From: Corydoras sp. C115
Lineage: Eukaryota > Chordata > Actinopteri > Siluriformes > Callichthyidae
Reading direction: 5' to 3'
Length of the DNA: 64,000 nucleotides
Assembly (NCBI GenBank): GCA_019802505.1
Contig: JAFMOC010000586.1
Location: 1-64,000 of the forward strand
The position numbers and the translations under genes were made by a program. Below are positions 11,302 to 22,850 of the stretch, piece after piece. The notes beneath the pieces are model-generated. The model saw nothing but the letters and a program-made list of their open reading frames with translations, searched no databases and was not told where the DNA came from. Every line of letters starts with the position of its first letter. The first letter of the stretch is position 1.

Positions 11302-11869
11302 TGTTATACATTCCCGTTCACGCCCCGCTGTTCCGCTCTCTCCTCCACACACACCCACTTCACCTACACGCCCACGCCCCGCTGCTGCACGCTCCGCACC
11401 TCACACGCCCATCTCCACACCTGATCCACATTCTGGTAATCGTAGTTCACCCTCTCCAGATTATTAGTTGCAGGTGTGCTTCATTGATGATGGCGTCCTC
11501 ATAAGCGCAGTTTTTTGGATCACCACGCTCGTGCGCGCTGCTCGTTTAACCCTTTGTGTTCCTGTCCGGGATGTCCTGTTCTTCTTCTGTCGAGACCGGC
11601 TGATGTGTTGCTACCTCTTCTCAGGATCGCTCTCCTCGGGTGACGTAGAGACATCGGGGACTCCACTGCGCACGCCCCTCCTCCCCTCGTCTGCGCTCCA
11701 CGCTGCTCACGCGCATCTTTGAAGTGAGCCGCTGCCTTCCGCGGCTTGTGGGGATAATTGTGGACTCTTGCTATTGACTGTTTCTGTTTTGTTTGCCTTA
11801 ATCCCGCTTGGAGGAAATAAATCTTTCTGTTTGATTTTGCATATACGTCTCCCTCAGTTCCTCCGGCAA
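11302..11869 (+). repeat. 5' LTR of the deleted Gypsy element
   Basis: It aligns to 13588-14190 but has small deletions, including about 30 bp around 11495-11510. The 3' boundary is slightly uncertain: the right LTR ends GGCAAACA, while the left reads GGCAAC and then runs into internal sequence. Confidence 0.85.
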
Positions 11870-11902
11870 CGGGACGCTGATAAACTCTAACATAAAACAA
11901 CG

Positions 11903-12123
11903 ATGGAGCCGACTGAGGAGGTCCTGCAGGTGCAAGGACGCCCTGGTGGAACTCCAGAGTGGACTCATTGAGATGACCCGGGCGATCCAGACGCTGATGG
12001 GCCGTCTGACTGAGCTGGAGCGCGGCGGCTCTGTTCCTGGAGCCACGGGTCTGCCATCTCCACAACCGACGCTCCAGCAGGACACTGATGTGCCTCCCCC
12101 ACCCATCGAGCCCCTCTCGATCC
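11903..12123 (+). pseudogene. Gypsy gag N-terminal remnant
   Basis: The ATG at 11903 opens a frame (MEPTEEVLQV) that stops after 22 codons. The expected coiled region continues in another frame (MTRAIQTLMGRLTELE, within 11946-12140). Gag then ends abruptly at about 12120, where the sequence jumps to late pol. Only the first fifth or so of gag is left. Confidence 0.7.
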
Positions 12124-13789
12124 GATCTGGACCTTGGTAGTTCTATTATACCCGCCAGCAAATTTCTGGGTCTGATCCGATGGGAGGTAGACACCCAGAT
12201 TCAGGAGGCGTTGCGCACGGTCACGGTACCATCAAACTGTCCGGAGGGAATGACGTACGTCCCCGTTCCTTTTCACTCTCGTATTATCACGTGGGCCCAT
12301 TCCTCTCTGTGCACTGGTCATCCGGGCGTTCTTCGTACCATCCAGCTTATCCAATGGAGGTACTGGTGGGAGTCCTTGCAGGCGGACCCCCCGGGAGCTT
12401 CCAGCGGGTAAGCTGTGCCCGTTGCCAGTGCCGGAGCGGCCTTGGGCCCACATTGCGTTAGATTCGTGACCGGTCTCCCCTCCTCCAATGGCTACAATAC
12501 TATCCTCTCGGTCCTCGATCGGTTCTCCCGGGCAGTTAAACTTTTCCCCCTTAAGGGGCTGCCCTCGTCGTTCGAGACGACCGAACTTCTGTTCTCTAGG
12601 GTGTTTACCTCGTTTGGGATCCCGGAGGTTATCCTCTCAGATAGAGGCCCAGTTTACGTCAGCCGTCTGGAGGGCGTTTTGTGAGAAGCTGGGGGCCTCC
12701 GTCAGTCTCTCCTCAGGGATCCACCCCCAGACTAATGGGGCTTGTGAACGCTCGCATCAAGAGACGAACAAGTTCCTCCGGATTTATGCTCACCGCAATC
12801 CATCCGATTGGTCGCGGTACCTCCCCTGGGCGGAGATTGCCCAGAACTTGTTGCGCCACTCGGCCACCGGCCTCACCCCGTTTCAGTGCGTACTGGGATA
12901 CCAGTCTCCCTTTGCGCCCTGGAGCGGGGAGGAGTCGGAAGCGCCTGCTGTGGACGCGTGGTTCCAGCACATCGAGGAGGTCTGGGCCCAGGTCCACCAG
13001 CGGGTTGAAGCAGTAATCCGGAGATACAAACGCTTCGCGGATCGCTCTCGGGGTGACGCCTCTCATTACAATGTAGGTGACATGGTGTGGCTCAGTACCC
13101 GGGACATCCGGTGTCGTCAGGGTACTCGTAAACTCCTGCCCCGGTTTTTGGGCCCATTCCGGGTAGAAGCCATCATTAATGAGGTCGCGGTCTGGCTTAA
13201 GCTCCCGCACCATTTGCGGGTGCACCCGACCTTACACGTCTCCCTTCTCAAACCGTTTGTTCCAGGTCCACTTGATGCTAATTGGACAGAGTCCAATAGA
13301 GAGACACAGGAGGGAAATGACTCCAACATCTACACTGTGTCCTCTCTGTTCGAATCCCGCCGGGGCAAAGTGCAGTACCTGGTGGATTGGGAGGGGTTCG
13401 GTCCTGAGGAGAGGAGCTGGGTCGCCGCCAAGGACATCTTGGATCCGAGCATCATCCAGGAGTTCCACCGGGATCACCCCGACCGCCCCGCCCCTCGGCC
13501 TAGAGGTCGGCCACCTCGCCGTGGTCCACGGACTGGGTCTCGGGGGAGCAGTTCTCAGGTGGGACCGCCTTTTTCTGGTGGGGGTAATGTTACACATTCC
13601 TGTTCACGCCCCGCTGTTCCGCTCTCTCCTCCACACACACCCACTTCACCTACACGCCCACGCCCTGCTGCTGCACGCTCCGCACCTCACATGCCCATCT
13701 CCACACCTGATCCTCATTCTGGTAATCGTAGATCACCCTCTCCAGATTATCAGATTATTAGTGCTTCATTGATGACAGCGTCCTCATAA
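12124..13789 (+). pseudogene. Gypsy integrase plus chromodomain, frameshifted
   Basis: It starts in the RNase H-integrase linker (SSIIPASKFLGLIRWEVD). The integrase zinc region follows (WAHSSLCTGHPGVLRTI), though its CxxC half is damaged. The DDE core is split between two frames: FVTGLPSSNGYNTILSVLDRFS and LSDRGPVYVS lie in the 12415-12684 frame, and WRAFCEKLGASVSLSSGIHP and NGACERSHQE in the 12488-13789 frame. The switch is near 12650. A chromodomain (YLVDWEGFGPEERSW) lies near 13375-13480. The last frame, open for 433 codons, passes the LTR boundary at 13588 and stops at 13789. Confidence 0.82.
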
Positions 13790-14190
13790 GCCGCCGATCC
13801 GGATCCATTGGCGCAGAGTTTTTTGGATCACCACGCTCGTGCGTGCTGCTCGTTTAACCCTTTGTGTTCCTGCCCGGGATGTCCTGTTATTCTTCTGTCG
13901 AGACCGGCCGATGTGTTTTGCTGATTCACTACCTCTTCTCAGGATCGCTCTCTTCAGTGACGTAGAGACATTGGGGACTCCGCTACGCACGCCCCCGCCT
14001 CCCCTCGTCTGCGCTCCACGCCGCTCACGCGCAGCTTTGAAGTGAGCCGCTGCCTTCCGCGGCTTGTGGGGAGAATTGTGGACTCTTACTATTGACTGTT
14101 TCTGTTTTGTTTGCCTTAATCCTGCTTGGAGGAAATAAATCTCTCTGTTTGATTTTGCATATACGCCTCCCTCAGTTCCTCCGGCAAACA
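13588..14190 (+). repeat. 3' LTR of the deleted Gypsy element
   Basis: A 603-bp LTR preceded by the short purine run GGTGGGGGTAA and ending CCGGCAAACA, followed at once by the GATAG target duplication. Confidence 0.88.
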
Positions 14191-14379
14191 GATAGAGATA
14201 CATAGAGACCCAATTGGGTCTTAAGTAACTGGTTCCTATGCAAAAATTACAATTCTTGACAGACCACGGTTTGGTGTTTCTAGCTAGGAAAAAACGTACG
14301 AAAAAATAACAAGCATAATACAACTCCACTCTTTAGAGAATGATCCTTAAGATCGTTAATACTGTAAATTGAAAAGTGA

Positions 14380-14745
14380 TCACATCAAATCACAGGTGTT
14401 ACAGGCTTTCTGGTATTTGCTCCAGTCCATCAAATCCCCCCCAAGTGTTCCCAATTGATCCAGGATGTGAAAAGTCTTCTGTCCTTCGACCCTGACTAAT
14501 CTCCCCGTTCCTGCTGCTAAAAACTTCCTCTACATTATTATGCTGCCACCACGAAACTTCATTGTAGGAATGGAATTGGGTGAGTAAAAAGAGATGCCAG
14601 GTTTAATCCAGTCATGTATGCTTGATCATCATACACCATAAAGAGGTGTGTACCTTTACAAATCATGTCCAATTATCACCGGTGTTTTATTTTAATCCCT
14701 TTTCGAGTAAGGCTGTAGTATAAAAAAGTGAATCGCTGTGAATAC
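14380..14745 (-). mobile_element. Decayed Tc1-like transposon fragment
   Basis: Stretches such as ATTATGCTGCCACCACGAAAC and AAATCATGTCCAATTATC match the antisense of a fish Tc1 transposase region and its flank. GTGAATCGCTGTGAATACTT resembles its terminal repeat. There are many gaps and no open frame. Confidence 0.55.
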
Positions 14746-14941
14746 TTCTCAATTTAATCAATCACAAAACAATATTATGGTAAAATGTTTTAATAATATC
14801 CATATACATTTGAATTACATGTTGAAAAAACATAATTTGTGTAAACATTTTATATAAAAAAAATTGTTAACTTTAAAAAATCTCAGTCAACACAAAGTGG
14901 TGGTACGTTTGATGACAAGTATCTGGAATGGCCTTAGAAAA

Positions 14942-14967
14942 AATATATACACACACACATATATATA

Positions 14968-15041
<74 letters not shown>
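14942..15041. repeat. (TA)n / (CA)n microsatellite
   Basis: A run of alternating TA with a short CA lead-in, ending exactly where a Tc1-like terminal repeat starts at 15042. Confidence 0.95.
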
Positions 15042-15044
<3 letters not shown>

Positions 15045-15681
15045 TGCTCACAAAAGTGAGTACACCCCTAGGTGTAAATTTCTAATGTAGACTATACTTC
15101 TAAATACTAAAATTGAGTATTGCTGAGCAAATTGAGCACTTTCCCTCCATGATGGTCTCAAGCATGTGTGGTGGTAATCAGGTGAGAAGTACAAAGATAA
15201 GTGTGTTATGCCTACTACAGTCAAGCATGGTGGTGAGAATGCCATTGACTGGCCAAGCACGTCTCCAGACCTAAACCCAATAAAATATCTTTGGAGCATA
15301 CTCAAGTGGAAGATGAGTGCAAAGTCTCGAATTTCTGCCAGCTCTGTGATGTCATCATGGAAAAGCATTCCAGTGGCAACCTGTGAAGCTCTAGTAAACT
15401 CCATGCCCAGAAGAGTTAAGTCAGTTATGGAAAATAATGGTGGCCACACATATTGACACTTCAGGAACTTTCACTAAGGGGTGTACTCACTTTTGTTGCT
15501 GGTGGTTTAAACCTTAATGGCTGTATGTTGAGTTATTTAGAGGGAAGAATAAATTTACAGTGTTATACAAGCTGCACAAAGACTACTTTTCATTGTGTCA
15601 AAATGTTATTTTGTCAATGTTGTCGCATGAAAAGGTATACTTAAATATCTGCAGAAATTTGAGGGGTGTACTCACTTACTC
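15042..15681 (+). mobile_element. Tc1-like transposon, internally deleted
   Basis: The left end reads CAGTGCTCACAAAAGTGAGT. The right side has two copies of GGGGTGTACTCACTT, at about 15479 and 15664, giving the inner and outer direct repeats of an IR/DR-type terminus. The remaining coding stretch (15208-15456) holds the third catalytic block (SPDLNPIKYLWSILK). The helix-turn-helix half and the first aspartates are gone, so it is non-autonomous. The outermost right end is slightly truncated. Confidence 0.8.
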
Positions 15682-15711
15682 ACATACTCGCTATATATGT
15701 ACAGTACATAT

Positions 15712-16190
15712 ATACACTATATTGCCAAAAGTACTCGCTCACCTGCCTTGACTCACATTTGAACTTAAATGTTATCCAAATTCTAACCCATAGGGTTCAA
15801 TATGCTTTGGCCAAACCCAGAATCGTCCATCAGATTCCCAGATCAAGACGCGCGATCTGTCCCTCCAGAGAACGCGTCTCCACTGCTCTAGAGTCCAGTG
15901 CTATACACCACTGCAGCTGACACTATGCATTGCACTTCGTGATGTATGGCTTGAATGCAGCTACAAGGGAATCCATGCAGCTCTCTGCACACTGTTCTTG
16001 AGCTAATCTGAAGGCCACATGAAGTTTGGAGTTCTGTAGTGATTGATCCTGCAGATAGTTGGCAACCTTGTCACACTATGCACATCAGCATCTGCTGACC
16101 CCGCTCCTTCAGTTTACATGGACTACCACTATGTGGCTGAGTTGCTGTTGCTTTCCAAACACTTCCATTTTCATTAAGAGGCATCACTGT
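15712..16190 (-). mobile_element. Tc1-like transposon fragment
   Basis: It starts TACACTATATTGCCAAAAGT, a recognisable fish Tc1 terminal repeat. Antisense transposase fragments follow (CCAGAGAACGCGTCTCCACTG, GTGATGTATGGCTTGAATGC). Part of the middle and the whole distal end are missing. Confidence 0.7.
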
Positions 16191-16197
16191 GGTAAAA

Positions 16198-16292
16198 AAA
16201 AATTTCTCAGCTTTTATTCACATTTGAACAAAAACTGTCATCTAAAATAATTTCTCAGCTATTATTCACATTTGAACAAAAACTGTCATGTC
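16198..16292. repeat. Direct repeat of about 42 bp, two copies
   Basis: The block from AATTTCTCAGC to AAAAACTGTCAT occurs twice, at about 16200-16240 and 16249-16290, with an 8-bp spacer. This is a local duplication next to a transposon junction. Confidence 0.8.
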
Positions 16293-16330
16293 CAAAATTA
16301 TTCATATACTTCTCAATAATTAATAGAAAA

Positions 16331-17460
16331 GTTACACAGTTATACATTTCAGCTAACCCTAATGATGTTCGTTCAGTCAGTAAGCTCGAGTACTGCATCC
16401 AAGATATTAAAATATGGATGTCAAAAAACTTCCTACTAGTAAATTCTGATAAAACAGAGTTTCTGATAGTTGGACCCAAGGACAAAATTAACAAAGCTTC
16501 TAACACTATGTTAAACCTTGATAACTCTTTAATTAGACCCAGTTAATTTGTAAATAATCTCAGTGTCATTATTGATTCAGATCTCTTCTTTACAAAGCAC
16601 ATTAGCAATATTACTAGAATTGCATTTTTTCACCTTCGTAAAATTTCGAAGCTACGAAATATCCTCTCCCTCCAAGATGCAGAAAAACTAATTCATGCTT
16701 TTATTACCTCAAGGTTAGATTATTGTAATTCACTTCTGAAAGGACGTTCTAATAAATCATTACATATATTACAACTTGTTCAAAATGCTGCAACCAGAGT
16801 TTTAACTAAAACCAAAAAGTTTGATCAGTCCTGTGTTATCAAACTTGCACTGGCTACCAGTTAAGTTTCGTATTGAGTACAAAATTTTATTGATAACATA
16901 AAATAGTTAATAGTTAGTAATAGTTAACATAAAATATTTTTAATCTTTAAAAATAAATTAAAAACACATTTATTTAATCTTGCGTTTAATTAATCTACTG
17001 TAGATAAAGATGTAGATCTCAGATTTGGCTGTGTTGGGGTGGTAATCTGTTATCAGTGTGTGCTGCGTTTCACCTCTTCACCCACCTCATCATTAATGGG
17101 GGGGTGTGGCGCCGAAATGATGTTGTTCCGGGGCGCCATCTTTATGTAGACTCTATGTAGAGTCTGCAGTATCTGCCTCTTTCACATGCTGCACTGTGTC
17201 AATCAATTACTTATTTATTAAATGCCGTGCTTTATTATTACCTCTAACTGCCTTCCTTTGTCTGTTTCTTTTGAGGTGTGACCGGCTTCCTGGAGGTGTA
17301 GTCAAACCTTCATCCATAGCTCTGCCGACGAATACTGGATGGAACCTTGCCACTGTCGCTTCGGCTTGCTCTTTGGGGGTTTAAAGGCTTTTCATTCTGT
17401 AAAGCTGCTTTGTGACAATGTACTGTTGTGAAAAGCGCTATATAAATAAATTACATGAAC
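16331..17460 (+). mobile_element. L2 LINE, 5'-truncated copy
   Basis: It matches the 3' portion of the L2 at 1-3340 from the end of the RT domain through the 3' UTR and the ATATAAATAAATTACATGAAC tail. It is disrupted near 16905-16935, where about 230 bp are missing and a small TAGTTAATAGTTAGTAA insertion sits. The coding remains carry many stops. Confidence 0.88.
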
Positions 17461-17621
17461 TTGAACTTTATTGGCTATTACAGCAATCAAACGCTTCCTG
17501 TAATTGCTGACCAGCTTTTTGCATGTCTCCACTGGTATTTTTGCCCATTCATCTTTAGCAATGAGCTCCAACTCTTTGAAGTTGGAGGGTCTCCTTGCCA
17601 TCACCTTGATTTTTAGCTCCC
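17461..17621 (-). mobile_element. Tc1-like transposase, C-terminal half (split)
   Basis: The antisense frame reads KELELIAKDEWAKIPVETCKKL, a Tc1 transposase C-terminus. It stops at the boundary of the large element starting at 17622. The rest of the same transposase resumes at 24959. Removing the insertion and one copy of GCTCCC makes the reading frame continuous (NPIENL-RE-LKIKV), with one Trp codon turned to stop. Confidence 0.85.
17616..17621. repeat. 6-bp target-site duplication, left (GCTCCC)
   Basis: An exact copy occurs at 24959-24964 on the other side of the 7337-bp insertion. The interrupted Tc1 reading frame confirms the duplication. Confidence 0.88.
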
Positions 17622-17859
17622 AGTAGTGTATAAGATGCACAATGTGTCAAATTTGATTGATTTATGACCTGATTTATGACATGGGCGGGACATCCGGTTA
17701 TGGAATGTGCAATAGTGGGTGGGACATCCGGTAAGGGGGTTGGCCATCGGTGGGGGTTGTAACCCCTCCTACCCCCACCTAACCCCACCTAGAACGTGTG
17801 TCAGAAATTTCACAACCCTCCTCCCAGACCCCAACCATCTTCCCCCCACACACACATAC

Positions 17860-17896
<37 letters not shown>

Positions 17897-18996
17897 TAAA
17901 TTAACCCCTGCCTATTAAAATGTAAAAAAGCTATAGTGTGTACACTAAAAGTCTGGTAATTTAAATCATTTGTTTAAAAAAGTTTTAAAAACTATAAGAC
18001 CCTCACTAAAGTCAGGTAATCTAAATCATTTGTTTAAAAAAAGTTGTAAAAAAACGATAAGACACTCACTAAAGTCTGGTAATTAAATCATTTGTTTAAA
18101 AAGTTGTAAAACCATAAGTGTACTGAAACAGGCGTTCTTTTTAAATGTTTTTTATAAAACAACGGTTTGGTTTCAGTGTTTCTTAAACAAGGCTTTAGTA
18201 AAAACTTTTTAAAGGGTTGCTATTAAACAATGCGTGGACTTCTGTGTTAATTAAATAAAGCTTTTAGTAAAAAATTGGCGTGTTTTAAGCTTTTGTTAAC
18301 CCCGTATATTTAATTAGTAAGTTATATTTAATTGTCGAGATTTAACAAAACTAGCAGGAAAGATAAATTTTAATTTACCAAAAGTCGTTCACCATTTCAC
18401 AAGAGCTGTGTTTTTAATATGCGACATGTTGTTTTTAAAGTGATTTATTTTTTTTGTTTTATTCACCCCTGAACAAGCGCCGACATTATAAAACTCTTAC
18501 CGTATAACAGATATGCGAGTTGTTATACAAACAAAGCGCAGGCATCTGTATTTCTTAAATAAACCTTAAGTAAAAAAATTGGTGTTTTAAGCGTTTGTTA
18601 TAAAACCACGTATCCTATATTTAATTAGTAAAAATGTGGATTTGTAAAAGCTTGTGTTTTTAAATAAATCTTTTGTTGAGATTTAACAAAACTCGCAGCG
18701 TATTGAAAGATAAATTTAGTTAAAGCAAATATTAAATTATGCGTTTACCAAAAGTCATTTGCCAAAAACATTTCATGAGAGCCATGTTTTTGAACAAGTG
18801 GGCTTTGTTTTAAAGTGATTTGTTTTATTTGTCCTAAACACGTGTCCTAAACCTACTAAAGCCATTTGTTTACATTTTAAAACCTATTCTAAAGAGATGT
18901 GTTTCATGGAGTGCATTCTTACTAGCAAATGGCTGATAGCAGAAGTGTTTTTAGGGTTTAGAAACATCAGGAGCTTTAGCCTAGATCCCTTATTCC
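17622..18996 (+). repeat. Left terminal inverted repeat
   Basis: It matches the reverse complement of about 23658-24958 from the very tip to CCTAGATCCCTTATTC near 18995. The outer 250 bp are nearly identical apart from a 12-bp duplication (ACCTGATTTATG) and a longer T run. Divergence increases inwards. Confidence 0.85.
17943..18120 (+). repeat. Tandem repeat of about 60 bp, three units, in left TIR
   Basis: Each unit contains GTCTGGTAAT or GTCAGGTAAT, AAATCATTTGTTTAAAAA, then a TATAAGAC-type end. The mirrored array lies at about 24480-24665. Longer, looser repeats around TTTAGTAAAAA continue to 18600. Confidence 0.85.
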
Positions 18997-19908
18997 CCTC
19001 TGTCCTCTTTAAAAAGTGCTCTTTCATGAATGTGTTTACACATTTTCAAACTGTTGTTACATTAATATTGTTTGAACATTCATTAGTTATATTAGATAAA
19101 ATTAAATTACATATGAAATATGTCTGTCAGCAGTAGATAGCACATTCATATCTAATAAATGACGTTTTTTTGACTGAAATTTTTTTTGGAATGAACGAAC
19201 CTGAGCTTCGGCAGAAAAGCATGAATCCGTTTTACGAGTCAGTCGCAGATGAGACATGAGGTTTTGCTTTGAAATTCCGTAACTTGCTAAAGTTTGCGCT
19301 ATCAGAAAACATTCTGACGGTTTCTGAAAGCTGAGAAGCTGCTCTTAACAGCCAACATACAGTTATTACAGTAACTTTACAGGCGAAAAAAAAAATCTGT
19401 CTCCCTCTCACACACACACACAGAGCTTAGAAGCACAAATGGTGACTCCATCTTTCGGTTCCACTGCTGGAAGAGAGACTGCAGAGAAAGCTGCTCTCAT
19501 TTGGTCAGGGGCTAATGGCAAAAAATCCGTGAGCTTTAGCCCCGAAAGCCCAGGTCTAACGATGCGCCCGGCTGATGGAACTTATTTTTGCTGAATGTTT
19601 TTTAACACTGGCGAGTGGTTGGTGCTAAACCCTCCCGTATGCCTGTTCGCGAGCTGGTCAAAAATACCTTGCAGTCATAAATACCTTGCAGTCGTATTGA
19701 TTGTTTTGTTATCTGATCGGGGAGACGCAAAGGGGGAAAAAAGTTGTAAAAAGGTGGTGATGTGAAAACAAACATTTGGCGTGTAGCGAGAATCGTAAAA
19801 AAACATCTCACCCGGAATACCTCCTAATCTTAAAACCTTAATTCTTACTGGTCTGTATTTAAACATGCAAATATTAGCCTGTAGTACTCTCACTACATAG
19901 CAAAAAAT

Positions 19909-20163
19909 CTTGGGGTTTTATTCTAACATTGTCCTTTTTGTGTGTGAAGTTGAACTAAAATACTGGACATCATGTTTTTTGGCAATTTGGCTCATTTGAT
20001 AATTTAGTTGTAATCTGAGTAAGACAGTTTGATACCCAAAGATTAAGAAGGCCTAATTGAAATAACCTGAGGGAAACAGTGCTGCATTTAGAACCCTAAC
20101 TATCTAGTTATTTTTAATTACTAATTTAAATAAATAAAGGAACATTGTGTGTAGATGCCTACA
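19909..20163 (+). repeat. Internal segment partly duplicated at 23538-23650
   Basis: TTGGGGTTTTATTCTAACAT and the following TGTCCTTTTTGTGTGTGAAG, as well as GGAACATTGTGTGTAGAT, recur in the same orientation at 23538-23650 with the middle removed. This is a compressed direct copy inside the Polinton-like element. Confidence 0.75.
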
Positions 20164-21469
20164 TGACTTCTTGTTCCACCTGTTTAGCCGGGTATCACAT
20201 ATGTAAACAGACTTACGAATCAAAAACTCAAATTTAAATATAACAAATGTTAACTAAGATCACAGTGAACACAGGGTCAGCAGCAAACTTAAACAAGAAT
20301 ACTTGTTATATCAGGTTAGCTTTGTTAGTATTATCATCTTTAAACAATGTGATCTATGAAATGACTGTCCTCCATTCGATTAAAAATAATTCATTTCATT
20401 TTACAATTTCATACACGACATTTTTATTTTGTGACAAAATGAATGCTAAGTAAGTTGTAGGGTTTAAGCGTTAGTTTATAGTAAATACGGAACCTGGTAT
20501 AGCTTTAACTAAATTTATCTATTCAGTCGCAGAAGGGCCCTAAAAGCCTTTGCATTGCTATGTTTAAAAGGCAAAATGGAAATGTGGCCTTGTACAAAAA
20601 CGTTTTACTCAATGATTACACAATTACATGATTACGAAACACGTTTGGAGCATTATGTTAGCATGTCCACATTCAAAGACTTGGGAGCCAGTTCAGGCAG
20701 GTAAAGTATCAGCATGAGATCCCTAAGGAATACACCCACATAAGCTTCACATGTGAAACCAACATCAGCTAAAGAAAATACAACTCGTTGCAAACTACAT
20801 AAGTCTAATGCCAAAAAAAAAAAAAAAACTAGAATGCGTCGTATTGGTCATCTATAGTAGAGAAATAAGGGAACTCATTTAAGCTAAGTTTGTTCAAAGC
20901 TGTTTTCTCATGTTACGTGTGTGATAACAATCGGTGTGTTTTGCAGCTTAGATGATTTTATAACCTAATTAGGTATGTCGGTTTTAAATCAGAGATATGT
21001 CACAAGTAAAGCAACGGTAAGAATTATGGATAACTTATAATTTCATTGACTGTAAAACAATCAAAAAAATAATAATTTGATAATGTTTTTAAAAAGGCAA
21101 ATTTGGGCAGAAATTTTGTTTACAATATTTCTGTTTCCATGTATTAGACTATTTACTGAAGTGGTTAGGTATATATAATACTAAATCATTGCACACGAAA
21201 CAAACGAAAATACAGCTATAATTATTGGGGGGGGAAAAATCTAAAACACACCCTAATCTGTAAATATATTATTGTCAGAAACTTTTTTTGTCAGAATAGG
21301 TGTGATATACCTAGGTGCGTTAATAACAAGTGTTAATGAATGAGAGATCATGTCTTTAGTACTGTTTAACATTTACTGCCATTTGTGATATAACTAATGT
21401 TAAATAGTTAGTTTTGGTTACCATGTGGACAGATATAACTTTAACGATTCATTTGAAAATATAAAAATG

Positions 21470-21692
21470 AGGTGGTTCGTGTACATTTGTATACGTTTCA
21501 TGGTTTAATAGTACATTTCACATGACTCTTTATAATAATCTGTGCTTTTTAAATATTCCACAAACATTTCTGTATATATGTCTGGATTTCTTCGCAAATT
21601 GATCCAATTATTTTAAGTGGTAGCGGATGCTATCGTTGTCACAGTATTTTATTGTCTATGTAAACCAAAAAGAATAAAGCTCAATGTGTTCC
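21470..21692 (+). repeat. Internal inverted repeat arm, left
   Basis: The reverse complement of this block occurs at 23340-23540 (for example GATAGCATCCGCTACCACTT against AAGTGGTAGCGGATGCTATC). The two arms are about 97% alike by eye and about 1.65 kb apart. Confidence 0.85.
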
Positions 21693-22769
21693 AGTTTCAT
21701 CTTATTATTAATAGTAAAAAAAGCATAGTAAAACAAAAGTTTCACATTCATCAGGTCTGATCTTAAAAAAAAACTTCAACATACCTCAAGTAAATATACA
21801 GCTGTCAACACACCAAGTAATTTGTCACCAGAAAAAATAGTAAACATTTTAATTTATAAAACACACACACAAAACTCACACTGTAAGGATCAAGCCTTTG
21901 TATTGACGTACTAGTCCTAATTAGTCTGACTTGACTTTGCTAGGATTGTTTTACAGTTTATACAGATCATCTAAAAGTGATCATTAACATATCTACCAAA
22001 TCTATATTTATGTTGTATCTCAACATACAGGCAAGCATAGATTAATATAATTCTTTATGCTCATTTAACCCATCAGATAAGATACAAAGTATATAGTAAG
22101 AAGTTTTCAAGGGCCAACATCCACCCAATTCCATAATTTACAAAAATTATCTGGAAAGTATTTAAATTTGTCAATTCGGGGGCAGGGTGCGAATTCTTTT
22201 CGACTCAACCCCATTTGATTGAGACAATATTGATGTTGATCCACCTTTTTTTTTTTTTTGTATAATTATGAACAAACTAAACAACGCGGTATACTTAGAG
22301 TATTATTTATGTCATCTGTTAGTTTGTTACAAATGATAAAAAAATATAGTCAAGATATAAGATATTAATATGTATATAAGCATAGTAAAACTTATTAAAA
22401 TATGTCTAAATGTAAAATTTATTGACATTGGTTGTGTGCCACAAGCGTTTAAATGAAATTGTGGGTAGAAAGTACCTTTTTCAGTCCATGCTCTTTTTTT
22501 TTTTAACCACCTGTTCTGTTCTAAAACAGTTGGACTAGATTTTTAAAGTTTCTTCCAGCCCCCCTTCTCACTCACTTTATGTAAGCCACTTTCACAGATA
22601 TCTAGGTAGAAATGATAGCAAGCTTGCTGTCATCTTTCCATAGAAACACTTGTATAATATTATCCTGCGTCAAGTTTTAATAATCTATTGCATAGATTCT
22701 TCTGACTTATTAAGGTTTGATGCAAAGAGAGCGTCATATGGACGACGTAGATGCAAACACACCCATGGT

Positions 22770-22850
22770 CTTAGCAATGAATGATTGATTGATGATAGTT
22801 TATTAACCCCACAATGTGGAAATCCTGACGTAAGATTAAATACAATGGGA
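22770..22850 (-). mobile_element. LINE 3'-tail remnant (tentative)
   Basis: GATTGATTGATGATAGTTTA followed by TTAACCCCACAATGTGGAAA looks like the reverse complement of a LINE 3' end with a short tandem tail. Too little is left to name a family. Confidence 0.4.

Larger units (their letters stand above)
11302..14190 (+). mobile_element. Internally deleted Gypsy LTR retrotransposon
   Basis: A plus-strand element of about 2.9 kb, bounded by the 5-bp duplication GATAG (11297-11301 and 14191-14195). Two LTRs start TGTTATACATTCC and TGTTACACATTCC. Between them are the beginning of gag, then directly the end of the RNase H-integrase linker, the integrase and a chromodomain. The rest of gag, protease, reverse transcriptase and RNase H are missing. 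It belongs to a different family from the element at 3355-9438, and its LTRs are visibly more diverged. As a deletion derivative it would depend on a full-length relative. Confidence 0.9.

Noticed and set aside
11246..11504. Proline-rich open frames at the start of the second Gypsy element
   Set aside because: They are LTR sequence, repeated at 13588-13789; only the latter is joined to a pol frame.
17943..18120. CRISPR-like spaced repeats
   Set aside because: The units are directly adjacent and vary throughout, in a fish genome. They are tandem repeats within a TIR.
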